From contig CAJUFO010000036.1 of the NCBI GenBank assembly GCA_910585615.1, positions 1-42,474 of the forward strand: a DNA stretch of 42,474 nucleotides, given 5' to 3'. The stretch is from an uncultured Acetatifactor sp. Its GTDB lineage: Bacteria > Bacillota > Clostridia > Lachnospirales > Lachnospiraceae. The notes under the pieces were generated by a model, which saw nothing but the letters and a program-made list of their open reading frames with translations, was not told where the DNA came from and did not search any database. Of the stretch, positions 32,574-41,522 are shown piece after piece; the first letter of the stretch is position 1, and every line of letters starts with the position of its first letter. Both the position numbers and the translations under genes were made by a program.

Positions 32574-34103
32574 CTACTTTACAATCTTTTTATATCCTGC
32601 ATTATTTGTGTTTCCATCAGGCTCTATCACCCCTGCTTCGACAAGTTTCTTCAAATAACGCCATGCGGTGGCGGATGACCTTCCTGTCAGCTGCTCCGCT
32701 ATTTGTGTCGAAATGACCAAATTTCCCTCCAGGTATTCAATAATCGGAAACATTTTCTCGTAATCTTTTGCTATTAAAACTTCTTTCAAAACTTCTTTCA
32801 AACTCCTTTCATTTTTTTGATTGAAGTTCCTATCTTCTTTCATTTCCTCTTCATTTGCATATACCATCTTTAATGTCAGAGTAACCTGATTCAGTCTCGT
32901 GTCTTCTTTCAATTCGGGTTTTATCCAACCCTCATTTTCCCATGCAGATAAAATCGCCGGAAAACCGGAACCGGCATTGTCGCCGAATCCAATCATCCTG
33001 AGCATTGTCTGCATACGGGGATTCCTTGACTTTGAATTCCCGCCCCGATAAATATCCTCAATCGGAAGTTTCAAGATTCCGGGATTGGTAAATTTAAAAC
33101 CATCAGCACGTTTTATTACTTTCAAGGTTCCTGCATCCAACAGATAATCCGCATGTATAATCAGATTCACGAAAGCTTCTCTTACCGCCTTATGGACAGG
33201 CGTTTCATCAATCCGCTGCATTCCTTCCAGTTTGAACGGCTTCTTCAGGTCAGCAGTCAGCTTTGGCGTAACTTTCATAAAGAAATTGAACAAATTGTTT
33301 TCCCATATCCCATCATATGTGATACGGTCATTCCAACGGATTTCCGGTGTAACTTCACTTTCGTCCCGATAATCCATGAACACATTATCGAACTCGTCCC
33401 GTATGGCAAGCCCATCGCCGAACATCATCAAGCCGGCAAGCGTCAGGCCTTCTTTTTCTTCCCTTCGTACTTTTCTGTATCCACCAAGCTTTTCAAGAAA
33501 CGACTTGTCATCAAGGGAATTCCATACATGCCCATCGTTTCGGATTTCAAAAATCTGGCGGTATTTCCGTAGCGTCTCCTTGTCAATGTCTTCCATTGTG
33601 TAATATTCTAGAATCATACCGTCATTTCCATCTGGATTTTTGTCACGAATCATGCCGTCAACTTCATAATTGGCAGCATGATAGTCTCCTTCATTATTCC
33701 TTTTATAGGTTCCCTTATACGGATTTTCACCGACATACACCGGGCGCAGCTTATAGTCTGCCTGTGGCACTTTTATTACAACTAGGCTACTACCATCCTC
33801 TTCTACAGTGAACACATCTTCATCTTTAAGAATATTGGCGTTCACCTTATTTCCGTTAATGGTATTCCAGAAGTCCTCAATTTGCTTTCTGGGATTCTTT
33901 ATTCCCTGTATCACAAATCTTTCTTCCAGCAAAGTCTTCTTTTTATCCTCTTTCACTCCGAGAATAATGTAGCCTCCTCTGGTATTTGCGAAAGCAGAAT
34001 AAGATTCATAAACAGATTTTGGCACGTTATTCTCTGCTTCTTTACATTCCACATCTACTTTTTCGCCTTTATAAATTAGCTGCTTTAATTCTTTCATTTC
34101 CAT
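32574..34103 (-). CDS. AlbA_2/Schlafen-type ATP-binding regulator
   Basis: A 509-residue protein. The N-terminal AlbA_2 (Schlafen-like) domain reads EKVDVECKEAENNVPKSVYE and SYSAFANTRGGYIILGVKED. A central HATPase_c_4-like region carries PVHKAVREAFVNLIIHADY, GNSKSRNPRMQTMLRMIGFG, then GSGFPAI. A C-terminal winged helix ends the protein (STQIAEQLTGRSSATAWRYL, then KKLVEAGVI). These proteins often accompany BREX and other defence loci as putative regulators, but none of that is shown here. It lies between the Gabija pair and the BREX scar, on the same strand, with 37 bases to the pglZ remnant. Base composition is AT-rich, unlike the flanks. The ribosome binding site is weak. Confidence 0.85.
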   Translation of the reverse strand: MEMKELKQLIYKGEKVDVECKEAENNVPKSVYESYSAFANTRGGYIILGVKEDKKKTLLEERFVIQGIKNPRKQIEDFWNTINGNKVNANILKDEDVFTVEEDGSSLVVIKVPQADYKLRPVYVGENPYKGTYKRNNEGDYHAANYEVDGMIRDKNPDGNDGMILEYYTMEDIDKETLRKYRQIFEIRNDGHVWNSLDDKSFLEKLGGYRKVRREEKEGLTLAGLMMFGDGLAIRDEFDNVFMDYRDESEVTPEIRWNDRITYDGIWENNLFNFFMKVTPKLTADLKKPFKLEGMQRIDETPVHKAVREAFVNLIIHADYLLDAGTLKVIKRADGFKFTNPGILKLPIEDIYRGGNSKSRNPRMQTMLRMIGFGDNAGSGFPAILSAWENEGWIKPELKEDTRLNQVTLTLKMVYANEEEMKEDRNFNQKNERSLKEVLKEVLIAKDYEKMFPIIEYLEGNLVISTQIAEQLTGRSSATAWRYLKKLVEAGVIEPDGNTNNAGYKKIVK

Positions 34104-34268
34104 ACTATTTACCGCCTACTATTGAAATCTAATTTAATGCCACTTAAAATCCTTTATCCGTTTCCTTGAAATCCTGTATTCTACTAATTGCTTACAACAA
34201 CTCTAGCCAAAGTTTATTTGTAATCATACTTTGTAAAATTGCTTTCTCTTAATCTTTTGTTCAATAAA

Positions 34269-36200
34269 TCATATCTTTCGAATATTCCATCCAATATTTT
34301 GTAATTGTTTTTGTGCTGCTTCATCTACAAAATCAATAGGAATAGCAAGACATATCAACGCTCTTGCCCTTGTCATTGCCACATATTGACACTTTAATTT
34401 CTTTTCAGGATGTGTTTTTGTCTTAGGAAATTTTCCACACAAATATTTCAATATTGATTTCATATTGTGCGACTTCATATAAGTTTCTAACACCAGTGTA
34501 GCCAAATGTGTTCTTCCTTTCACAGAATGGATACTACCGAATTCCATATCAACAGTTCGACTTGTTTTCTTATCAATATATATGCAATGATTTGGTAATT
34601 CCTTTACATTTGCGCTACCCTCAATGTATTTATCCTGTACCTTTGACCATGACCCAAATTTTTTAACTTTTTCGTTAGGTTTTGCTTCAAATAATTCTAG
34701 TATTTTCAACATAATCCTAATCATTTCTTTCCATTCATCATGGGAAATAGAGCCATTATACTCTGTCACCTTCATAAGCATTGCTTTAAAGTCGCCTTTT
34801 TGATTATCACCTAATAATTGCATGAAAGAGTTAAGCATATTTCCAGTAGCAGAAATAAAATTGTACCCTTTAGCTTTGTTCACTAATTGTCTCAGACCTT
34901 TGCATATCCACTCAATTTGAACTGACTTTTCTCCTGTATTTTGAAATTCATCTATTCCATTTCTAAAATACTCAATTAAGCTTGCGGGCATTAAGCGTTT
35001 ATTCGCTTTTGGAGCCTCATATGCATCCCAGTAATCATATATGCCCTTAGGAAATTGGTTATCTTTGGTTTCTTCCTTCTTATCATGAATCATGCCAATA
35101 ACATGAACCCCTTCCTTTTTATAAGCATGCAATTCTTCATCCGTGAAAGAATCTAATATAAGTTGTCCAAATCCATCAATTACTTGGGCTATATTATCTT
35201 TTTTAAATAGAAAAATAGTATTCTTAATCCCCTTTTTCGTAAACACATTATCACTACCATTCATTTGCGCCTTTGAAAGAGCCACCATATTTGCTAAACT
35301 CGCTATAGATGAGTCAAATCTTCTACTCTCACTTAATATTAAGGCATTTTTCCTTGGAAAATTGCCCGACACATCTTCTAAATATATATTTCCATATATT
35401 GCCTGGTTACTATCTCCAAAGCCTTGCCTAATACTTTTTACTTTATCTGCATCAAAAGCTTTATTTAACAACTTCCATTGAAAAGTATCTGTATCCTGTG
35501 CTTCATCTATAAACAATATGGGGAATCTACTTTGTATTGCATTTGGAATTTCGTTCCACTCTTCTAATGCTTTTTTCGCATATAAAAGCATTTCACCAAA
35601 TGTAAAATATCCCTCCTTTTGTGTTTCTTCAATTATCGACAACAAATACTCTTTTGTGTTCCCATTCTTATCCCAGTCAATGGTTCCAATATCATTTTTA
35701 TACTCGCAAATTGTCTCACTTTTGAATTGTTTTTGCAAATAGGAACGAGTATTATAAGTTAGCCTATTCCATCTTAACAGGCTCACATACGCACTATCTA
35801 TCGTATTAATTTCGTACCCATTTGATTTTAGCCATGGCAATGCAACATATGTATCGAAAAATGAGTGCACTGTCCCAATAAAATGGGGATATGATAATAA
35901 CTTTCGTCCAACTTCAGTATTGCCTAACCTATCCTCAATCTCCTCTCTGGCAACATTAGTATGTGATAATACACAAATTCCAGTATTGAAGTATGGCCAT
36001 TTCTTTGCAAGAATCGCCAATTTCGCAACCAAAATAGTAGTCTTTCCACTGCCAGGAAACGCCTGTATATCAACAGAATCCATATTTTTTATCAATTCTA
36101 CCCTGGCAGAATCAAAATGAATTTTTCCACCCATTACCTCTTCCACCCAGAGTATATCATCATTTGTGATTTCAATATTTGCTAATCTTTCAATTCCCAC
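34269..36200 (-). CDS. gajB: Gabija GajB-like UvrD/Rep-family helicase
   Basis: Superfamily 1 helicase-like ATPase, 643 residues, start GTG 36200. Motifs: Walker A AFPGSGKTT (about 48-55), Walker B DEAQD at 232-236, GFGDSNQAIYG (motif III), a probable motif V region (SVKGRTHLATLVLE) and motif VI YVAMTRARALICLA near the end. Its start overlaps the stop of the OLD-like nuclease gene by one base (TAGTG), so the two are translationally coupled. A UvrD-like helicase directly after a class 2 OLD nuclease is the definition of the Gabija antiphage pair, in which GajB is thought to act on nucleic-acid ends produced during infection. It is strongly AT-rich, suggesting transfer. Confidence 0.88.
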   Translation of the reverse strand: MGIERLANIEITNDDILWVEEVMGGKIHFDSARVELIKNMDSVDIQAFPGSGKTTILVAKLAILAKKWPYFNTGICVLSHTNVAREEIEDRLGNTEVGRKLLSYPHFIGTVHSFFDTYVALPWLKSNGYEINTIDSAYVSLLRWNRLTYNTRSYLQKQFKSETICEYKNDIGTIDWDKNGNTKEYLLSIIEETQKEGYFTFGEMLLYAKKALEEWNEIPNAIQSRFPILFIDEAQDTDTFQWKLLNKAFDADKVKSIRQGFGDSNQAIYGNIYLEDVSGNFPRKNALILSESRRFDSSIASLANMVALSKAQMNGSDNVFTKKGIKNTIFLFKKDNIAQVIDGFGQLILDSFTDEELHAYKKEGVHVIGMIHDKKEETKDNQFPKGIYDYWDAYEAPKANKRLMPASLIEYFRNGIDEFQNTGEKSVQIEWICKGLRQLVNKAKGYNFISATGNMLNSFMQLLGDNQKGDFKAMLMKVTEYNGSISHDEWKEMIRIMLKILELFEAKPNEKVKKFGSWSKVQDKYIEGSANVKELPNHCIYIDKKTSRTVDMEFGSIHSVKGRTHLATLVLETYMKSHNMKSILKYLCGKFPKTKTHPEKKLKCQYVAMTRARALICLAIPIDFVDEAAQKQLQNIGWNIRKI

Positions 36201-38116
36201 TAAAAATCCCCCTTAGTAGCATAAAGAATTGCCTTGACTAAATATTCTGGAAGCACCTTTTGTAAATCCTCTCCTCTATCAATATATTTCTTTTCAAGCG
36301 AAACCGCTAACTCTTGTGCAAAATCCGCTTTAGAAGCTTTTTTTGATGTAAAATAGCTATAAAAACATGAAGCTTTCTTTTCTATAGAATCATAAGCATC
36401 TAACTTCTTTTTTAACTCTGCTTTCTTAGTCTCTCTATTATTTTCCACATAACTGACCTTTATTACGGAATCAATGAGTACTTCTTTCATCTCTTTATTT
36501 TGAAGCCCTATATACGCTAAATCATATTCCAAAGTCCAATGATTCGCTACAAAGGTTTTTACTTTTTGTCCATTTGCCTTTTGCTCAATTTCTATCATAT
36601 GTGCAGCAGCTTCATCGCCTGTAAAATCTTTTTCTGCTCTCCAAGCACGTTTTTCTTTTGGCGGCCATGTAACTATGTCCTCTGTATATTTATCATCTAT
36701 ACATATATTAGGAGCACAATTCGGCATAACATCCCGATCCGTAATACAGGCCACATTTATATCCAGCTGTTTCTTCTCATCCTTTCTCTGGAATATCCTT
36801 GCATATCTTCTAAGCCCCGTACTCCTGACATCTACAAGCGATGTCCCGTAATCCGTAAAACTATATCCTAACAATCTGGATAATGTAGGTAATAATAATG
36901 CTTCACCCGGCCCTTCAACAATGATAACATTTCTGGCAAAGAATAAATTAGCTTTTGTTGCATCCAAATATTTTTCCAAATACAAGTAATCATCATCCGC
37001 CAACTTAGTAAATTCTTTAGAAAGAGAAAAAGCTTCTCCAGATTTTACAATCATAATATTTGACAGTTTCACTACTGATGCCAACAAAGGAGCATGTGTC
37101 GTAATAATTGTTTGCCTATTTCCCCTCTCTGCTTCTTCCTCCAATGATTGAATCAATTTAAGCTGTCTCTGTGCATGAATATGTGCTTCTGGCTCTTCAA
37201 TAAGCAAGAAGCAAGATTTGTTTTCTTTTGCGGCTTCCTTATGTAAAAGCAGTTCACATGCCATACTCATAATATTACTCGTTCCAAGTCCAACCCTACC
37301 ACTCACACCACTGGCATTTTTATCCACTGCAAGGTCTAGTTTCTCCAGCAATGCCATTTCCTTTTTTAATTTACTGGCATTTGCCCCTGCCACTTCCAAT
37401 CTTGTTTTCATAATGTCTTTTTTTAGCAACATTTTCTGTTGCAGAATTGATGTCATTTCATTATTGATTGCTTCCAAAGCGGAATGATTTTCTAATAACA
37501 TATTAGAAAGTTCTGCAATTCCCGCTATAGACAATTTATGAATATCTTTTCCATCCTCATATTCATCATCACCGCAATCTATTGCAGATACATGCTGCAT
37601 AATTTGGGATAGTCTCGAATGCTTCCCTGCTTGCATTTCACCAAACGCATCACGTAATGCACGTAAATATGTAATTCTCAATAATTCCCTTGCTTCAACG
37701 GAAGGTGCTGGACCATTTCCGCTTATTCCAGTCGAGAAGTTCGCAACGGGGCGTGGTGGCTTAAAAGATGCTAAATATTTACATCTCCAATGTAAATAGA
37801 GCGAGGGAATTTTCCTTTTTTCATCCTCATATGACAAGCATTCTAAAAAGGCTCCGCATTCTTCATCATTCAGGTCTTCAAATTTGCATACAATTTTAAT
37901 CTCTAACGATGTATCTTCCTGATAAAAATCTTCCTGATCTACTCTATACCAATTCATATCAGTAGTACCCAAGACCAGCTTGATTGCATCCATAATAGTC
38001 GATTTTCCAGAATCATTCTCTCCAACAAGTACATTTAAACCTTTTTTGAAAGAAATGCTGTGTTCATTACCATCAAAACATCTAAAGTTCTTAATCTGTA
38101 GCAATGATAGATACAT
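36200..38116 (-). CDS. gajA: Gabija GajA-like OLD-family nuclease (ATPase + TOPRIM)
   Basis: OLD-family nuclease of 638 residues. The N-terminal ABC-type ATPase has Walker A VGENDSGKST (31-40) and, after a long helical insert (about 190-265), Walker B CFLLIEEPEAHIHAQRQ followed by THAPLL. The C-terminal TOPRIM nuclease has NVIIVEGPGEALLLPTL with Glu401 and Glu405, and ITDRD with Asp460 and Asp462. With the adjacent UvrD-like helicase this forms a class 2 OLD or Gabija system, which degrades phage DNA when nucleotide levels fall. AAAGGA lies upstream of the ATG. It is the first gene of an AT-rich minus-strand run that continues to gajB and perhaps the AlbA_2 gene. Confidence 0.9.
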   Translation of the reverse strand: MYLSLLQIKNFRCFDGNEHSISFKKGLNVLVGENDSGKSTIMDAIKLVLGTTDMNWYRVDQEDFYQEDTSLEIKIVCKFEDLNDEECGAFLECLSYEDEKRKIPSLYLHWRCKYLASFKPPRPVANFSTGISGNGPAPSVEARELLRITYLRALRDAFGEMQAGKHSRLSQIMQHVSAIDCGDDEYEDGKDIHKLSIAGIAELSNMLLENHSALEAINNEMTSILQQKMLLKKDIMKTRLEVAGANASKLKKEMALLEKLDLAVDKNASGVSGRVGLGTSNIMSMACELLLHKEAAKENKSCFLLIEEPEAHIHAQRQLKLIQSLEEEAERGNRQTIITTHAPLLASVVKLSNIMIVKSGEAFSLSKEFTKLADDDYLYLEKYLDATKANLFFARNVIIVEGPGEALLLPTLSRLLGYSFTDYGTSLVDVRSTGLRRYARIFQRKDEKKQLDINVACITDRDVMPNCAPNICIDDKYTEDIVTWPPKEKRAWRAEKDFTGDEAAAHMIEIEQKANGQKVKTFVANHWTLEYDLAYIGLQNKEMKEVLIDSVIKVSYVENNRETKKAELKKKLDAYDSIEKKASCFYSYFTSKKASKADFAQELAVSLEKKYIDRGEDLQKVLPEYLVKAILYATKGDF

Positions 38117-38275
38117 ATGCTTTTTATCCTTTCGTTCTTTTATATCTGTATTGTCTAGTCTTCAATTGCGCTTTATTTCTCAATGTATCCTTCTTCTTTG
38201 AATTGCAGTCTCGTTGCTCCATTAAATTTCTGTCAACATTTGATTTTTTTTCCACCTGATGCAGTTTGCACCTTC

Positions 38276-38500
38276 TCATAATTGACCTTTGCACGGCCAT
38301 TTTTTGCTCCAATCTTTTACATATCTTCTATTCCTAGTCGCTGCCGTACAGGAAACCAAATCCATTGCAACTAATTCATTTAACAACTGTCTCGTTCTGG
38401 AGCCTTTCAGACCTATCATTTGTACAGCTTCTGCTTCTTTGCATTCCACGCCTGCTGTTCGCCTTTATAAATCAACCGCTTAAGTTCCCACAACCTTTCA
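38276..38500 (-). pseudogene. Second AlbA_2-type gene reduced by internal deletion
   Basis: On the minus strand near 38490, WELKRLIYKGE closely matches the start of the intact AlbA_2 gene (KELKQLIYKGE). A frame slip follows at about 38450, then VECKEAE, again matching that gene. The sequence then jumps at once to a winged-helix tail (AVQMIGLKGSRTRQLLNELV, then AMDLVSCTAATRNRRYVKDW) ending at 38276-38278. The whole central part, about 400 residues, is missing. The rest of the gap to gajA (38117-38275) shows only a short Lys/Arg-rich frame I cannot identify. Confidence 0.7.
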
Positions 38501-38512
38501 TGCAGCTTATTA

Positions 38513-39184
38513 TCACTTAGAAAATACCCTGACATCACCGAGCAGTTTTATGTTTCCACTGTCAACAAGAACCGCACCCTGTTTGAATACTGTGGCATAC
38601 ACCGTTTTGCCTCGCTCAACAAGCACACGCTGGATAGCGGCATCCTGCGCCGCCGTACCTGTGTAATGCACTTGCATATAGAAAGCATCCAAATATGGAA
38701 GCCCTTCATAGTACTTAAATTCCGGGTAATCCTCATCAGGAGCCAGATAGTACTCCGCCAACTGAATGACAGCGCCAGCACTGTATCCCATCAGGATTCC
38801 TTTATGCTTCATTAGAATGTCATATAAACCGAATTCTTTGATTCGATCCAACATTTTATCCGGCAGTCCGCCGAGGAAATAGATAATATCCGCTTCCCGG
38901 ATTTTCCGGGAAGCAGATTCCCTGGTATCTGCAAAATAGTTGATGAAAGTTATTTTTTCTGCCGGGATACCGTAGGCAGCAAACCCACCGACGATTCCGC
39001 TATAATACATGCCGCTTTCCTTGCCATACAGCGCTTCCCAGTCTGACAGAGACCTTACACGGTTCTCCCGGAAAGAAAAGGCTATCACCGCAACCGAATG
39101 ATTCGGTTTTATATAATTCTTCAATTCGCCATAAAGCCAGGGCGCATCGATTTCAAAGCCTTCCAGCAAGATATTGACACTCAT
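38513..39184 (-). CDS. Peptidase E-like (S51) protein
   Basis: A 223-residue cytoplasmic protein of the class I glutamine-amidotransferase fold. The nucleophile elbow GILMGYSAGAVIQLAE places Ser135 as in S51 dipeptidase (peptidase E) enzymes, which cut Asp-X dipeptides. ADIIYFLGGLPDKMLDRI and the C-terminal region HYTGTAAQDAAIQRVL support the family. AGGAGG lies upstream of the ATG. A 13-bp inverted repeat lies 54 bases before the start and may be an operator. It follows the gene remnant at 38276-38500 on the same strand. GC content is higher than in the Gabija genes. Confidence 0.88.
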   Translation of the reverse strand: MSVNILLEGFEIDAPWLYGELKNYIKPNHSVAVIAFSFRENRVRSLSDWEALYGKESGMYYSGIVGGFAAYGIPAEKITFINYFADTRESASRKIREADIIYFLGGLPDKMLDRIKEFGLYDILMKHKGILMGYSAGAVIQLAEYYLAPDEDYPEFKYYEGLPYLDAFYMQVHYTGTAAQDAAIQRVLVERGKTVYATVFKQGAVLVDSGNIKLLGDVRVFSK

Positions 39185-39237
39185 TTAATCAAACCTCCTG
39201 ACAATAAAACTTTAGTTTTTCAACTTCTGTTTTCGTC

Positions 39238-39276
39238 ATGGCCAAATCATACTCATTTTGGTCATGATTTGGCCAT
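39238..39276. promoter_or_regulatory. 13-bp inverted repeat, likely operator
   Basis: ATGGCCAAATCAT (39238-39250) and ATGATTTGGCCAT (39264-39276) form a perfect inverted repeat around 13 bases, so the arm centres are 26 bp apart. It lies upstream of the peptidase E-like gene. The spacing and lack of a T-run fit a dimeric repressor site better than a terminator. Its regulator is unknown. Confidence 0.55.
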
Positions 39277-39332
39277 AATTCTGCTTATGAGCAATACTTT
39301 TTCCCAAGGCATATCCTATTTCCCGGAAACCA

Positions 39333-39683
39333 TCACCTGCGCAGGATCTTCTCCAGCGCCTTCCCTCTGGCAAGCTCGTCCACCAGCTTGTCCAGATAGC
39401 GGATTTCCTGCATCAGGGGCTCTTCGATATCCTCCACGCGGACTCCGCAGACCACGCCTTTTATCAGTCTGCGCTCCGGATTCAATGCCGGGGCCTGCAA
39501 AAAGAAGTCTCCGTAGGTGATATCGCTTTCCATAAGTTCCGCTAACCTGTCCTTGCTGTACCCGGTCAACCAGCCGGTGACTTCATCCACCTCCGCTCTG
39601 GTGCGCCCTTTCCGCTCCGCCTTTGCAATCAGCATGGGGTACAGTTTCCCAAAGGCCATGCCATATATCTTTTCGTTTTTCAT
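39333..39683 (-). CDS. DUF2200 family protein
   Basis: A 116-residue cytoplasmic protein whose sequence closely follows the DUF2200 family: KIYGMAFGKLYPMLIAKAER, DEVTGWLTGY, DFFLQAPALNPERRLIKGVV, CGVRVEDIEEPLMQEIRYLD and KLVDELARGKALEKILR. The function is unknown. It begins 22 bases after the stop of the methyltransferase gene on the same strand, so the two are likely co-transcribed. Confidence 0.92.
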   Translation of the reverse strand: MKNEKIYGMAFGKLYPMLIAKAERKGRTRAEVDEVTGWLTGYSKDRLAELMESDITYGDFFLQAPALNPERRLIKGVVCGVRVEDIEEPLMQEIRYLDKLVDELARGKALEKILRR

Positions 39684-39705
39684 CCTCTGCCTCCTCGCAA
39701 AAATC

Positions 39706-40488
39706 TCAGTTTCGTGCCGGTTTCCTGGCCAGCTCCAGATCCATTGTGTAGTACACCGTCATGATGCCGCCATGGTTCCTGATTGCGGAATGAATCCCTT
39801 CAAAGAGCATTTTCCGATTTGATTCTTCTAACCGCATATGATTGGGATATGTGCGCAATAACGTCATATACTCATCGGCAGTGAATTCTTTTGTAGTAGA
39901 ATACAATTGATATGCGGCATCGCAGAAGCCATACCGGCATGCGGTTTCAGCCAGTTTCTTCGCATCCTCCACGCCGTATTCCCTGAGAGGCTCCTCTTGG
40001 TGCATATATTTCGAATAAATCTCCTGAATCTCTTCCGTCATTTCCTCCCGCCCCTTATCCGTCCCTGCATGGTAGGCAAAGCGGGCGAAGGCTCCTCCCG
40101 GCTTCAGCAGCTCATGGACGCGCTTATAGCCATATTCCTCCGGAATCCAGTGAAATGCAGTCGCCGCATAGATGAGGTCAAACGATTCGTCAGGACTGAT
40201 GAAATCCTGCAAGGTCTGATTGCATACGGTGAAATTCGCATAAGTCTGATACCGTTTCCGCGCCAGGTCGGCCAATCGCTCCCCCGGCTCAATTCCGGTA
40301 AAATGGCATCGTGTTTCCAATATGGGCTGCGATGCCTTTCCCGTTCCCAGGCCGATTTCCAGCACATGGCTGTCAGAGCCAACAGGTTTATAGCGGAATA
40401 TGTCTTCGTAAATCTCTTTTACATAGGTGGGACGGCTGTGGTCATAATCTATGGCTGCATCGTCGAATGTTTTTTCAAATACGGTCAT
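39706..40488 (-). CDS. Class I SAM-dependent methyltransferase
   Basis: A 260-residue methyltransferase from ATG 40488. GGAGGAAG lies about eight bases upstream; a longer frame adds 23 residues with no site. The SAM-binding motif I reads HVLEIGLGTGKASQPIL, followed by the acidic motif FTGIEPGERLADLARKR, FDLIYAATAFHWIPEEYGYK and KPGGAFARFAYH. This is the Methyltransf_11/25 small-molecule type. The substrate is unknown. It is followed by the DUF2200 gene. A degraded second copy of its 3' end lies at 41523-41565. Confidence 0.92.
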   Translation of the reverse strand: MTVFEKTFDDAAIDYDHSRPTYVKEIYEDIFRYKPVGSDSHVLEIGLGTGKASQPILETRCHFTGIEPGERLADLARKRYQTYANFTVCNQTLQDFISPDESFDLIYAATAFHWIPEEYGYKRVHELLKPGGAFARFAYHAGTDKGREEMTEEIQEIYSKYMHQEEPLREYGVEDAKKLAETACRYGFCDAAYQLYSTTKEFTADEYMTLLRTYPNHMRLEESNRKMLFEGIHSAIRNHGGIMTVYYTMDLELARKPARN

Positions 40489-40567
40489 TTTATCTTCCTC
40501 CATGTTTCCTGTTTTCCATGCTCTTTTTCCAATCCACACCTTCCGCCTATAACTCATTATAAGTCCG

Positions 40568-40610
40568 CTTCAGGTCATGGTATTCGCCTGAAGTTACATT
40601 GTTCAGTATA
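40568..40610 (-). promoter_or_regulatory. Candidate promoter and leader hairpin of the methyltransferase operon
   Basis: On the minus strand, an extended -10 (TGCTATACT; TATACT at 40605-40610) has no good -35. The predicted leader contains CTTCAGG (40568-40574) paired with CCTGAAG (40587-40593) around 12 bases, close to the start of transcription. Confidence 0.4.
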
Positions 40611-40720
40611 GCACATGCACCCCGGAAAAGCGATATAATTTCTCCCTATTCGGAAACACCCCATCCAAAATCCGTGGATGACAACATTCTGTCATACGCT
40701 GTCCCTACTCTATTTTCCTC

Positions 40721-40749
40721 TTGACATTTATGCCCATAGTGCATATACA
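40721..40749 (+). promoter_or_regulatory. Intact promoter of a lost GntR-type operon
   Basis: TTGACA (40721-40726) and TATACA (40744-40749) are 17 bp apart, close to consensus. It directly abuts the gene scar that follows, so it would still transcribe the remnants. Confidence 0.7.
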
Positions 40750-40751
40750 AC

Positions 40752-40862
40752 ATCCACCTTTCCCTGCAAAGCGAAATCCCCGCCTATGAGCAGATTAAAG
40801 CCCAGATCCTGAACGGTGAGCTGGCCCCAAATCAGCCCCTGACCTCCATGCGGCTGCTGGCA
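40752..40862 (+). pseudogene. GntR-family regulator N-terminal remnant
   Basis: The frame reads IHLSLQSEIPAYEQIKAQIL then NGELAPNQPLTSMRLLA. This is the hallmark start of GntR-type winged-helix regulators of the YtrA kind (P.YeQI..QI..GeL.pg..LpS.R.LA). The ATG and leader are missing: the coding remnant begins a few bases after the -10 box. Homology ends abruptly near 40862. Confidence 0.7.
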
Positions 40863-40902
40863 GGCCTTCCTGCTGTTCTCCTTCTCCCTGAATCCTTTCG
40901 CC

Positions 40903-41412
40903 GTGGAGGAAAAGGGGGATAAAAAATACGGAGAGGCCTATATTGTCGGCAGCTATGGGATGAATATCATGACATGGAACGATTTGGACTTTTATATAGA
41001 TAAGTCCAGTCTGAATGGGGCAAATTACTATGGCCTAGCGTCAGAGATCCTCAAAAAATTTGTGCCAGGCCATTTTGACGGAGCGTTCCATATGGAAAAT
41101 GAATCGGCATTTTTAGGATTTGAAACAAGCATATCGGGCGACCGCTGGAATGTAGATATCTGGTGGAAAAGCCAGACTGAAATCAACGATTCCATTGCAT
41201 ACGCCAATGATATCGCCCGGCTCATGGGCGAAAACCCGACGCTGAAAAATGCCGTCATCACCATAAAACAGGATTTAATAAGCCGGAGGCTTTATGGATT
41301 CGATAAAGGGAAAAAGCATTGTCACAGCAAGGAAATATGATGCGGTTTTTCATGAGGGAATCCTTTCTACAGAGCGGTTTTTAGCATATGCTGAATCATT
41401 CCAAAAGTCCTA
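40903..41412 (+). pseudogene. Nucleotidyltransferase-like gene, truncated and frameshifted
   Basis: The frame reads KKYGEAYIVGSYGMNIMTWN then DLDFYIDKSS, a nucleotidyltransferase-fold motif (GS...W.DLD). It continues through RWNVDIWWKSQTEINDSIAY to RLYGFDKGKKHCHSKEI, where a TGA at 41338-41340 ends it. A two-base slip at 41336-41340 would restore YDAVFHEGILSTERFLAYAE and a stop at 41410-41412. The N-terminal part before KKYGEAY is missing; the upstream sequence is scar from 40863 onward. It resembles small antibiotic-type nucleotidyltransferases, but the substrate is unknown. It is probably inactive. Confidence 0.65.
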
Positions 41413-41522
41413 GATGCTATCTCGATAATGCAGCAGCCCACGGAGGCGGCAATCCCATCCGGCTCACGGCCAGAGGAATTTCGTGCAGAAGGAATTGCCG
41501 GGGAAGCCTGAATCTTCAATAG

